DNA from: Actinomycetota bacterium
GTDB taxonomy: Bacteria > Actinomycetota > Geothermincolia > Geothermincolales > RBG-13-55-18
Direction: 5' to 3'
DNA: 64,000 nucleotides
NCBI GenBank assembly: GCA_014360655.1
Contig: JACIXC010000004.1
Location: 1-64,000 of the forward strand
Shown: one piece after another, positions 1 to 7,060 of the stretch
How the letters are laid out: each line of letters starts with the position of its first letter
Position numbering within the stretch: position 1 is the first letter of the stretch
Made by a program: the position numbers and the translations under genes
Notes under the pieces: generated by a model
Told to the model about the DNA's origin: nothing
Database searches by the model: none
The model's input: only the letters and a program-made list of their open reading frames with translations

Positions 1-254
1 AGAACCCCAACGACAGCGAGGTCACCGTGGACCTGACCTTCCAGACCAACGAGGGCAAGAAGAACGGCCCCCAGGGGTTCGTGATCCCCGCGAACTCCCG
101 GCAGTCCTTCCTCTTGAACTCCCTCCACAACAACCTGAAGGACATCTCCACCCAGGTGGTCTCCCACGGCGGGGAGGTCATCTGCGAGCGCGCCGTCTAC
201 GGAGCGGGCAAGGTCTGGGCCCACGACTCCATAGGCTACAGCGGCGCCTTCTGA
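1..254 (+). CDS. Secreted ERAMY-repeat protein, C-terminal fragment (5' end outside window)
   Basis: The reading frame is open from the first bases (codons begin at position 3) and stops at 252-254, so this is the 3' end of a gene that starts before the window. About 83 residues are visible. They make most of one copy of a ~95-residue module also found four times in the next gene and four times at 61.1-62.4 kb: QNP-N-D, then a beta-rich stretch ending GPQGF, an SRQSF turn, and the diagnostic end VVSHGGEVICERAVYG followed by VWAHDS. The ICERAVYG segment corresponds to CERSMYGP and ERAMY in the other copies. I do not know a function for this module. Its context in proteins with signal peptides or glycosidase domains suggests an extracellular binding or adhesion role, which is inference. 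A strong hairpin follows the stop codon. Confidence 0.75.
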   Translation, partial: NPNDSEVTVDLTFQTNEGKKNGPQGFVIPANSRQSFLLNSLHNNLKDISTQVVSHGGEVICERAVYGAGKVWAHDSIGYSGAF

Positions 255-300
255 GAGGAGGTTCAGGGGCGACAGGCGGGGAGAACGGGAAAGAGCGATC

Positions 301-326
301 GAGGGCCGGCCGCCTGGCCGGCCCTC
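301..326 (+). terminator. Perfect 11-bp hairpin after the repeat protein
   Basis: GAGGGCCGGCC (301-311), four-base loop, GGCCGGCCCTC (316-326). The stem is perfect and lies 46 bases after the stop codon. The downstream bases (TGTCTGG) are not a clean T tract, so this could be a factor-assisted terminator or an mRNA-stabilising hairpin. Confidence 0.55.
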
Positions 327-330
327 TGTC

Positions 331-539
331 TGGGGTCACATCTTCGGTCTTCGGTTGCCCGACCCTTAGGGCTCACTCATATCCGCATCCTCGCCCTTCC
401 GGCGCGGGGTTGCCTTGCCGCGCCAGGCCGGGCGGAAAAGTCATAAGGGGCCGGTGATCGAAGATGTGACCCCATTAGCGCCGTTAGGTCCGTGGCCCCC
501 TTAGCGACCCTTCGGCCGAAGATCGAAGATGTGACCCCA
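331..539. repeat. Three-copy 16-bp inverted/direct repeat
   Basis: The 16-mer TGGGGTCACATCTTCG at 331-346 recurs as its exact reverse complement at 459-474 and again at 524-539. The first and second copies could pair as a long-range stem around ~112 bases, and the second and third are direct repeats 65 bp apart. No open frame is convincing here. The arrangement resembles REP/BIME-type intergenic elements. Confidence 0.6.
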
Positions 540-701
540 CTATATAACCAAGTGTTTGGCGATGGGGGGGTTAACGCACGCACGAATTCTCGCGAAAACC
601 CCGAGAACGCGCTCTCCCGGTGAAGTCATAAAACGCCGCATGATCATGCGGGCTGCGATTAACCGTGAGAGCTCACGAACGCAAGGTGCAACACCCCCGG
701 A

Positions 702-750
702 ATGCCTTATCGTTTCGGCGGGCGCTATTGGTTGAGAAGGTCGAGAGACC
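702..750 (+). repeat. Dispersed upstream element, copy A
   Basis: This is the first of five related intergenic segments (others at 6638, 27610, 46961 and 56641). Core blocks are CGTTTCG, then GCGCTATTGGTTGAGAAGG, then GAGAGACC. Copy B shares CGTTTCG, GCGCT, TTGA-AAGG and GAGAGACC with the same spacing except for a one- to two-base shift. It lies ~350 bp upstream of the next plus-strand start codon. Confidence 0.55.
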
Positions 751-798
751 ACCCTCTCGCCCTTTGCGTCAAATTAAGTCTACTCGAAAGCCCATTCG

Positions 799-828
799 TT
801 GACGCGGGCAAGAGCGTGATAATATCAT
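799..828 (+). promoter_or_regulatory. Sigma-70-type promoter for the secreted repeat protein
   Basis: TTGACG (799-804), an 18-base spacer, then TATCAT (823-828); each hexamer matches the consensus at five of six positions. Transcription would begin near 835, leaving a 5' UTR of ~265 bases before the ATG at 1100. The rest of the 255-1099 gap holds only the repeats listed separately and no supported gene. Confidence 0.55.
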
Positions 829-1099
829 GGGATTGCATGCGGAAAAGCGGAAGGTTTGTGGGCGGCTAGTCGGATGTTCTCAGGCAAGTAGCTTTGGAAA
901 CATTCGGTAACTGTCCCGGATCCCATCCTGATATTTGCGGGTGAAAAGAGGGGGTGATGAATCGCTGCTGCTACCACCGCAGGCCTTTTCGCATGCATGC
1001 GCTTGCAGGGGTTTCCCGCGGCGTTCCCTCGCCGAAGCGCGAAAAGATCAGAGGACGCGGGGAAAAGTGATCGCGCCTGGATGTGAAGGGGGTATCGTC

Positions 1100-2635
1100 A
1101 TGAGTCCAAGGGTCCATCTCAAGCGCCCGGCAAAGCCTTTCATGCTTGTTCCGGTGGCGCTGCTTCTCGTGGTTTTGACATGTTCCCCGGGTACGTTGTC
1201 CCTTTTCGGAGGGGCGGTGGCCGTGGCCGAGGGGGAGCAGGGGACCCGGGAGGCCGACAACCCACTTTCCCGCTTGCTTTCCGAATACGGCACGGCGACA
1301 AATGGCGAGAACGGATACCTTGAGAGCTTATACCTGGCCGAGGGCTGCACCGCGGAGGGCATGGAGACCTGGCTGGTGTTCCAGAACCCCCTTGATGATG
1401 GGCCTGCCGTACTGGACATCGACTTTCTCACCGCGACGGGGCGCGTGGAGGGGCCCCGCGGCTTGGAGGTTCCCGTGCTCTCCCGACGCACTCTCCTGGT
1501 GAATACCTACCTGCCGGGCTGCTACGACCTTTCCATCGAGGTGAAGTGCAAGGAGAACGTGGTCTTGTGCGAGCGCTCCATGTACGGTCCGGGAAGGGCC
1601 TGGGGGCACTGCAACACGGCATCCTGGGGCCCTTTCGAGGTATGGCTCTTCCCCGAGGGCTGCACCGCGGGGGGCATGGAGACCTGGCTTGCCATCCAGA
1701 ACCCCGATGATGAGGAGAAGGCCGTACTGGACATCGATTTCCTCACCGCGACGGGGCGCGTGGAGGGGCCCCGCGACGTGGAGGTGCCCGCGCTCTCCCG
1801 CCGCACCCTGCGCCTCAACGACTACCTGCCGGGCTGCTACGACCTCTCCGTTGCGGTTTACTGCAACGAAGGAGTGGTGGTCTGCGAGCGTTCCATGTAC
1901 GGCCCGAATAAGACCTGGGGGCATTGCAGCTCTCTGAACATGTACATGATGGTAGCCGACGCTCCCGATGAAGTTTATCCATACTGGCTCTTCCCCGAGG
2001 GCTGCACCGCGGGGGGCATGGAGACCTGGCTTGCCATCCAGAACCCCGATGATGAGGAGAAGGCCGTGGTGGACATCGACTTCCTCACCGCGACGGGGCG
2101 GGTGGAGGGGCCCCGCGGCTTGGAGGTGCCCGCGCTCTCCCGCCGCACCCTGCGCCTCAACGACTACCTGCCGGGCTGCTACGACCTCTCCGTGGTGGTT
2201 TACCGCAAGGAGGGTTGGGTGGCCTGCGAGCGCTCCATGTACGGTCCGGGGGGACTCTGGGCGCACTGCGGGCAGGGAACCCCCACTTTATGGTGGGCCA
2301 GCCAAAACGGCGATGATTTATCCGGTGTCTTCGCGGAGGGCTGCACCGCGGCGGGCATGGAGACCTGGCTGGTACTGCAGAACCCGCTGGAGGAGAAGGC
2401 CGTGGTGGACATCGATTTCCTCACCGCGACGGGGCGGGTGGAGGGGCCCCGCGGCGTGGAGGTGCCCGCGCTCTCCCGCCGCACCCTGCGCCTCAACGAC
2501 TACCTGCCGGGCTGCTACGACCTCTCCGTGGCGGTTTACCGCAAGGAGGGTTTGGCGGTGAGCGAGCGTTCCATGTACGGCCCGGGAAGGGCCTGGGGGC
2601 ACAACACCTCCGGGATCCAGTTATTCGGCATTTGA
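1100..2635 (+). CDS. Secreted protein of four Cys-rich ERAMY-type repeats
   Basis: The frame is open from 935, but the ATG at 1100 is preferred. It follows a GAAGGGGG ribosome-binding site and begins a normal signal peptide (basic MSPRVHLKRPAKP, then a hydrophobic run to about residue 45). The 511-residue product is then almost entirely four tandem units of ~95-115 residues (roughly nt 1330-1615, 1642-1930, 1981-2275, 2326-2610). Each reads EGCTA, GMETWL, QNP, DIDFLTATGRVEGPR, LSRRTL, LPGCYDLS, ERSMYGP, WGH. The units carry paired cysteines (EGC, PGC, and in most copies VxC, CERS and GHC), suggesting disulfides outside the cell. Such cysteines are scarce in the related repeats at the window edges. 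The units are nearly identical even at DNA level, which implies recent duplication or gene conversion. The protein ends shortly after the fourth repeat with no anchor. Function unknown; extracellular adhesion or binding is a guess. Confidence 0.85.
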   Translation: MSPRVHLKRPAKPFMLVPVALLLVVLTCSPGTLSLFGGAVAVAEGEQGTREADNPLSRLLSEYGTATNGENGYLESLYLAEGCTAEGMETWLVFQNPLDDGPAVLDIDFLTATGRVEGPRGLEVPVLSRRTLLVNTYLPGCYDLSIEVKCKENVVLCERSMYGPGRAWGHCNTASWGPFEVWLFPEGCTAGGMETWLAIQNPDDEEKAVLDIDFLTATGRVEGPRDVEVPALSRRTLRLNDYLPGCYDLSVAVYCNEGVVVCERSMYGPNKTWGHCSSLNMYMMVADAPDEVYPYWLFPEGCTAGGMETWLAIQNPDDEEKAVVDIDFLTATGRVEGPRGLEVPALSRRTLRLNDYLPGCYDLSVVVYRKEGWVACERSMYGPGGLWAHCGQGTPTLWWASQNGDDLSGVFAEGCTAAGMETWLVLQNPLEEKAVVDIDFLTATGRVEGPRGVEVPALSRRTLRLNDYLPGCYDLSVAVYRKEGLAVSERSMYGPGRAWGHNTSGIQLFGI

Positions 2636-2662
2636 TAAATGCGTCATGCATATTTCTTGAAA

Positions 2663-2689
2663 GGGTGCGGGCCCTGGGGGCCCGCACCC
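2663..2689 (+). terminator. Rho-independent terminator after the repeat protein
   Basis: A perfect 12-bp stem, GGGTGCGGGCCC (2663-2674) and GGGCCCGCACCC (2678-2689), with a three-base TGG loop, followed by ATTCCTTCTC. It sits 28 bases after the stop codon. Confidence 0.75.
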
Positions 2690-2829
2690 ATTCCTTCTCG
2701 GAGCCTCCCTGAACCCCGCTTTCTTCTGCGTGGGAGAGGCAAGGATGCCCCTAACATGGGCTTATGCCATGAATCAACACGATGGGGATATCGCCGGGCC
2801 CGCAATCGTACGGCGCCCACGTCCCATCA

Positions 2830-4216
2830 AGTGGTGTAATAAGCTCCATCGTGCCATCCCTTTGACGACGACGCCCTAGAAGGCCGCCGGCTCTAGCGAC
2901 TTCACCTCCTTTTCTGAACCTAAGACCTCACCCTCGATCACGTTTATCCTCGCCTTGGCGAGCGTTTCCAGGCTCATGTAACGCCGGGTCACCTGCCACT
3001 CGTCGTCCTGCTCGGCCGGGACGGCACCGACCAGCCGGATGATGGCCTGCCGGTTGGGAAAGATGCCAACGACGTCGGTGCGCCTGCGCACCTCGCGGTT
3101 CAGCCGCTCCAGGGGGTTGTTGGACCAGACCTGACGCCACTGCGCCTTGGGATAGGGGGCGAAGGCCAGGATATCGTCGCGGGCCTCCACGGTCATCTCC
3201 GCCGCCTCCGGGAAGCGCGCCTCCAGCTGCTCCACCATGGCAGCGTGCTGGCAGAAGACGCTCTTTTTGTCGGGCTGAGCGAAGATGGTGCGCACGCAGG
3301 TGGCGACCAGGTCCTGGGAGGCCTTGGGGACCTTGCAAAGGAGGTTGCGGGCGAAGTGGGTGCGGCACCTCTTGAAGGAAGCTCCCGGCAGGCGAGCTGC
3401 GATGGCCTCCTTGAGGCCGGGGTGGGCGCCCGCGATGACCAAAGACACCCCGGAGAGCCCGCGGGACAGGAGGCCCCGCAAGAACGCCGTCCAGCCCGCG
3501 CCGTCCTCTGAGGTTATGAGGTCTACCCCCAGCACCTCGCGGTGCCCGCCGGAATTCACCGCGATGGCGATGACACACACTACATTCACCACCCTGACGC
3601 CCTCGCGCACCTTCTCATGTGAGCGCATCGAGCCAGAGGTAGGTGTAGGGACCTGAGGTCAGGGGGCGGTTCCGGAAGGCCTCCGCCATCTCGTCTAGGG
3701 CTTTGGCCATACGGGATACCTGGGAGCGGGATATACCCTCTATGCCCGGCGTCTTCACCGGTTTGTCCATCCTTCGGGTGGAGACGCCGGCCAGATAGCA
3801 GTCGGAGATGACGTTGATGAGCGCCTGCTCCGCCCGCCTACGGGGCTCGAGCAGCCAGGCGGGAAAGCAGGAGTCCTGCCTGAGCTTGGGGATCTCTAGG
3901 TCGATGGTCCCCACCCGCGTGTCCCGGGGTCGCTGCCGGTGACCGTTGCGCGAGTTCACGCGCTCCACCGATCTCTCCCGGTACTCCGCCCCGCAGATGG
4001 CGGCCACCTCGGCATCCATGAGCATGCCCGCCATCAGAGTCATCATCTCCCTGAGCAGGTCCGTATCCGCTTCCTCCAGCTGCTTGCGCAACCACTCCAT
4101 AAGGTCCATAGTAGGGTTGACCATCGCGCTTCTCCTTTGTCTCTCGGCTTACACTTGAGAAAAGGATGGCACGTTGGTCCTTGCTTTGCTAGGGGGTTTT
4201 CGGTTTATACACCACT
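2830..4216 (-). mobile_element. IS256-family insertion sequence, decayed
   Basis: The element is bounded by imperfect terminal inverted repeats. The left end reads AGTGGTGTAATAAG (from 2830), and the right end, read inward from 4216 on the other strand, reads AGTGGTGTATAAAC. A second matching block further in (GTGCCATCCCTTT left, GTGCCATCCTTTT right) supports these limits. GTGTAA-type ends are usual in the IS256/mutator family. No 8-9 bp target duplication is visible at the flanks, so insertion is old or the ends have changed. The single transposase frame lies on the minus strand. No passenger genes are present. Confidence 0.8.
2876..4124 (-). pseudogene. IS256/mutator-family transposase, frameshifted and lacking a catalytic Asp
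   Basis: Two overlapping minus-strand frames together make one ~419-residue IS256 transposase. The first (4124 to 3615, 169 aa) has the N-terminal DNA-binding part and ends at YLWLDALT, which holds the first catalytic Asp. The second (about 3628 to 2876) continues with KVREGVRVVNVV and carries SNNPLERLNREV, RRTDVVGIFPN and the final Glu. One extra base near 3615-3628 separates them. In addition the segment that should read ISDAH, with the second catalytic Asp, reads VIAGAHPGLKEAI, so Asp is replaced by Gly. A programmed +1 shift cannot be excluded from sequence, but the lost Asp argues for an inactive copy. Confidence 0.85.
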
Positions 4217-4529
4217 GCCGGAGACTCTAACGGCTTGCGGCTCGAGAGCGAGGGGGAACAAGCGCATCTCGTATCGGGAGAAACCGCCCGGGCCTGCGCC
4301 CATGGGCACGGGGAGCCGGGGTGGGACGCGCGACCTCGGACGTCTCAAACGCGAGGTCCTCCGCACCCCTCAAGGTTTCGGCGGAAGCCTCCGTTAAAAA
4401 CCTTGTGGACGATATGGCGGCGGGCGGCCCGTTCGCCTCCCGTGCGCGGAGCCCGCTTCGCCGCAGGCAGGATGTCCTTGTCCTTGCGCGCGCCGCGCGC
4501 GGGGGTCGACGTACAAAGGAGGAGTCAAA
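4217..4529. other. Intergenic region before the hydrolase gene
   Basis: No gene is supported. A 7-bp inverted repeat (GACCTCG 4332-4338, CGAGGTC 4352-4358) could form a leader hairpin. The ribosome-binding site AAAGGAGGAG of the next gene is at the end. I see no clear promoter hexamers. Confidence 0.4.
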
Positions 4530-5741
4530 ATGGCCGAGGAGTTCAAGCGCGCCGGATTGAGGCTCAACCTGTTCCAGAACGAGGAGTTCGACTTCCAGGT
4601 GGTGAGGAGCCTGGGCGCCTCCTGCCGGGGCGGCGCCACGCTGGGAGAGTGCCTGGCCACGGCAGGCCGCATCGAGGACGGCGACGTGCGCGGCTGGGCG
4701 CGGGAGTGGGCGGCCACCGCGGGGATGGTGGAGGAGCGCGCGGAGGAGTTCGCCGCCGCCGGGGCGAGGAGCGCGGCCCGCGACGCCTACCTGCGGGCCT
4801 CCATGTACTGGCGCGCCGCAGAGTACTACGGCTTTTTCTCCGAGCCCGAGCGGCGCGCCCACTGGGAGAACAGCGTGCGCTGTTTTCGCGCCGCGGCCGG
4901 GCTCTCGGGGTATAGCTGGGAGGTACTGGAAATACCCTTCGGGGATCTGAGCCTGCCCGGTTATTTTTTCTCGCCCGGCGGCGGAGGAGGGCGTCTCCCC
5001 ACCCTGATGGTCCTGTCGGGCTTCGACGGCACCATGGAGGAGTCCTATTTCGGCGTCGCCGCCTACGCCCTGGAGGACGGATACAACGTGATGATGTTCG
5101 AGGGTCCCGGCCAAGCGGCCATGTGCCATCTCCATCCCGACCGTCCCTTCATGCCCGATTTCGAGAAGCCGGTGGGCGCGGCGGTGGACCTCGCGCTCTC
5201 GAGGCCCGACGTGGACCCGGACCGGCTGGCCCTCATGGGCATCAGCCTGGGAGGGTACTTCGCCGCCCGGGCGGCGGTCCACGACCGCAGGATAACAGCG
5301 TGCATCCTCAACTCCCCCATCATAGACATGCACGCCTATTTCGCCGGCTCCGCGCTGAAGAACCTGGTCGAGCTGCCGGAGGAGGATTACGAGGCGGCCA
5401 TGCAGGCGGTGCCGGTCATCCGCTGGGTGATCGAGACCTTCGGCCGGCGCTTCGGGGCGAGGACCGTGCCCGCCATGCTGGAGAGGATGAAGGAGTTCAA
5501 CATCCTGGGGCGGGAGGGCGAGATCGCCTGCGCCACCTTGTCCCTGGTGGGGGAGGGGGAGGGCGAGGAGGCCCGCAGGCAGGCCGAGCTCTTCCACGCC
5601 AGGGTATCGGGGCCCAAGGCCATGCACGTGTTCAAGGCGGCGGAGGGGGCGGACGCGCACTGCCAGGTGGGCAACCTGCCCCTGGCGGCCGGCGTGATCC
5701 TGGCCTGGCTGAAGAAGGTCGACTGGGGAAGCCGGGCCTAG
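4530..5741 (+). CDS. Alpha/beta hydrolase of the FrsA / 2,6-dihydroxypseudooxynicotine-hydrolase type
   Basis: A 403-residue cytosolic serine hydrolase. An all-helical N-terminal part (about 1-130) precedes an alpha/beta-hydrolase core. The nucleophile elbow is GISLGG with Ser239, the family-typical FEGPGQ segment is at 190-195, the base is probably His377 in DAHCQ, and an acidic residue near 342-344 would complete the triad. The helical cap followed by the hydrolase fold is the layout of DUF1100/FrsA and DHPON hydrolases, which cleave C-C or ester bonds in small substrates; the substrate here cannot be read from sequence. The ATG follows a textbook AAAGGAGGAG. The gene stands alone between an insertion sequence and a terminator-like hairpin, so it is probably monocistronic. 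Confidence 0.8.
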   Translation: MAEEFKRAGLRLNLFQNEEFDFQVVRSLGASCRGGATLGECLATAGRIEDGDVRGWAREWAATAGMVEERAEEFAAAGARSAARDAYLRASMYWRAAEYYGFFSEPERRAHWENSVRCFRAAAGLSGYSWEVLEIPFGDLSLPGYFFSPGGGGGRLPTLMVLSGFDGTMEESYFGVAAYALEDGYNVMMFEGPGQAAMCHLHPDRPFMPDFEKPVGAAVDLALSRPDVDPDRLALMGISLGGYFAARAAVHDRRITACILNSPIIDMHAYFAGSALKNLVELPEEDYEAAMQAVPVIRWVIETFGRRFGARTVPAMLERMKEFNILGREGEIACATLSLVGEGEGEEARRQAELFHARVSGPKAMHVFKAAEGADAHCQVGNLPLAAGVILAWLKKVDWGSRA

Positions 5742-5798
5742 CCGGTTTCAGGGTCAACCCCGGACATGGGACGTTTGGTGCTGCCCGGTCGTGTTGAT

Positions 5799-5816
5799 CG
5801 GCGCGGTTCCGCGCCG
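5799..5816 (+). terminator. Terminator hairpin after the hydrolase
   Basis: CGGCGCG (5799-5805), loop GTTC, CGCGCCG (5810-5816), followed by the pyrimidine-rich GTTTCCTTCTTCC. It lies 58 bases past the stop codon. Confidence 0.6.
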
Positions 5817-5859
5817 GTTTCCTTCTTCCGGCCCGGGCCGCCTGGAATAGTGGAATAGG

Positions 5860-5943
5860 GGTCGTGTCTTCGCTTTTTCATTCCGTCGTTTCGTCTTTTG
5901 GGTGCGCGCCGTCTCCTCGGAACGAAAAAGTGAAGACACGAAC
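5860..5943. repeat. Long imperfect inverted repeat, 26-bp arms
   Basis: Arms at 5860-5885 and 5918-5943 match at 23 of 26 positions after reverse-complementing (shared cores CGTGTCTTC and CTTTTTC), separated by 32 bases. The rest of 5742-6057 holds no supported gene. The organisation is like the 331-539 repeats but the sequence differs. Confidence 0.55.
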
Positions 5944-6057
5944 CTCATCTCCGCTCCGCAACGCCTGGCACCGTTGCGCCTCCGGCGCGATCGCTTCCGC
6001 GATGCAGGCTGTCGGGTGGGGGAGGGAAATCCCGGCGTGCATATCCGGACGGGTGCT

Positions 6058-6381
6058 TCAGCGGCGGAACCGTCCGGCGAAGCGGGCGGCGCGCAGCAGG
6101 GGGTGGGAGCGCATCTCCTCCAGGAAGTCCCGGATGTCGTCGACGGTCTCCCGCGTGTTGCGTCCTTCTGCTGAGATGTTGCGAACCCGCTCTTCCATGG
6201 AGCGGATAGAATCGCCGAGGCTCGCGGAATAACGCGAGAACTCGCGGCCCCAGGCCTGGCCGTCCTTCCAGGCGTAACGGAAGGCGCGGTAGAGGAGCAG
6301 GCCCGTCCTGACCAGCAGGGCCAGGGACAGGAAGAGAAGGGCCAGGGACGCGAGAACCGTCATCCAGGCGGCGAAACCCAT
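6058..6381 (-). CDS. Small single-span membrane protein with helical cytosolic tail
   Basis: The product has 107 residues from the ATG at 6381, which follows AAGGGAG on the minus strand. An ATG ten codons upstream has no ribosome-binding site. One hydrophobic span (about residues 7-30: leucine/alanine-rich, VLASLALLFLSLALLV) is followed by an amphipathic, charged helix region (SIRSMEERVRNISAEGRNTRETVDDIRDFLEEM) that could be a coiled coil. This is the layout of small DUF948-like proteins, but no family can be assigned. It faces away from its neighbours, so no operon context helps. Confidence 0.65.
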   Translation of the reverse strand: MGFAAWMTVLASLALLFLSLALLVRTGLLLYRAFRYAWKDGQAWGREFSRYSASLGDSIRSMEERVRNISAEGRNTRETVDDIRDFLEEMRSHPLLRAARFAGRFRR

Positions 6382-6519
6382 GCAGTCTCCCTTCCAGTCC
6401 CAGGTCATCACTTATGTCATCTCGCCGGTGGTGATAGCATATCCCTCGCCTGGGAGGGGCGGCAAGATTCGTTTCGCGTAGCGAGGCGACATCTTCCTCC
6501 CGAGGCCCGCACGCACGAT

Positions 6520-6561
6520 ATTCTTGCGGACGCCCGGAGAATTCTTGCGGACGCCCGGAGA
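6520..6561. repeat. Perfect 21-bp tandem duplication
   Basis: The 21-bp unit at 6520-6540 (starts ATTCTTGCGG, ends CGCCCGGAGA) is repeated exactly at 6541-6561. It lies in the 6382-7060 intergenic region, where a later small open frame is reported only with low confidence. Confidence 0.8.
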
Positions 6562-6637
6562 AGGGCAGCCCGGTTTCCCCGGATCCCGTATCATTTCAGC
6601 AGGAGATTCGGGCGGAAGAAGGTGAAGGGGCCCGCGC

Positions 6638-6690
6638 GATGCTGTAACGTTTCGGTAGGCGCTTTCCGGGTTGAAAAAGGTTGAGAGACC
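6638..6690 (+). repeat. Dispersed upstream element, copy B
   Basis: The most complete copy: GATGCTGTAACGTTTCG, then GGCGCTTTCCGGGTTGAAAA, then GGTTGAGAGACC. It shares its first 17 bases exactly with copy D (46961), and TTCCGGGTTGAAAAAGG with copy C (27610). It lies ~370 bp upstream of the valS start. Confidence 0.65.
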
Positions 6691-6701
6691 GCGCGGGGCG
6701 T

Positions 6702-6731
6702 TTGACAAAAAGGGAGGCCGCTTCTTACCAT
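6702..6731 (+). promoter_or_regulatory. Candidate valS promoter
   Basis: TTGACA (6702-6707), an 18-base spacer, and TACCAT (6726-6731). The -35 is perfect and the -10 is weak (four of six). No T-box antiterminator signature (GGTGGNACCGCG) occurs between here and valS. Confidence 0.45.
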
Positions 6732-6929
6732 GCATTTTGACGCCTTGCGGGGGCGGCGTTCCGCTTGCGGGCTTATCACGACGGCGCGGACGCATGTGGC
6801 ATGGTCCATGGGCGGGACGGTAGCCTCGCGGGCGGGGAAGGGGTGGGTGGAGGAAGGAGAGCGTCGGCAGGGTTCCACGCTGCGGACCGGAATGCGGCCT
6901 GCATACGCCCGGGGCAGGCAGGGAGAACC

Positions 6930-7016
6930 ATGGAAGAACCGTGGGGATGTATGCCGGGTATGGGAATGGCAGGACCAGGCATGGGAAGTGGCGGGAAGGA
7001 AAGACGGCGGAGGTGA
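6930..7016 (+). CDS. Possible 28-residue Met/Gly-rich peptide upstream of valS
   Basis: A short frame with GGGAG five bases before its ATG encodes MEEPWGC followed by a stretch with five Met and seven Gly, ending KERRRR. It stops 44 bases before valS. It has no valine codons, so it is not a classical valS leader peptide. Met/Gly/Cys composition may simply reflect purine-rich DNA. No family recognised. Confidence 0.25.
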   Translation: MEEPWGCMPGMGMAGPGMGSGGKERRRR

Positions 7017-7060
7017 AACCCGAGGTGCCAGGTAAGGCCGCACGCGCGGAAGGATGCGAC

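Noticed and set aside
2825-4224. Target-site duplication of the IS256 element
   Set aside because: The 8-10 bases outside the two ends (CCCATCAA left, TGCCGGAG right side) do not match.
6735-7060. T-box riboswitch upstream of valS
   Set aside because: No GGTGGNACCGCG antiterminator sequence or terminator/antiterminator pair is visible.
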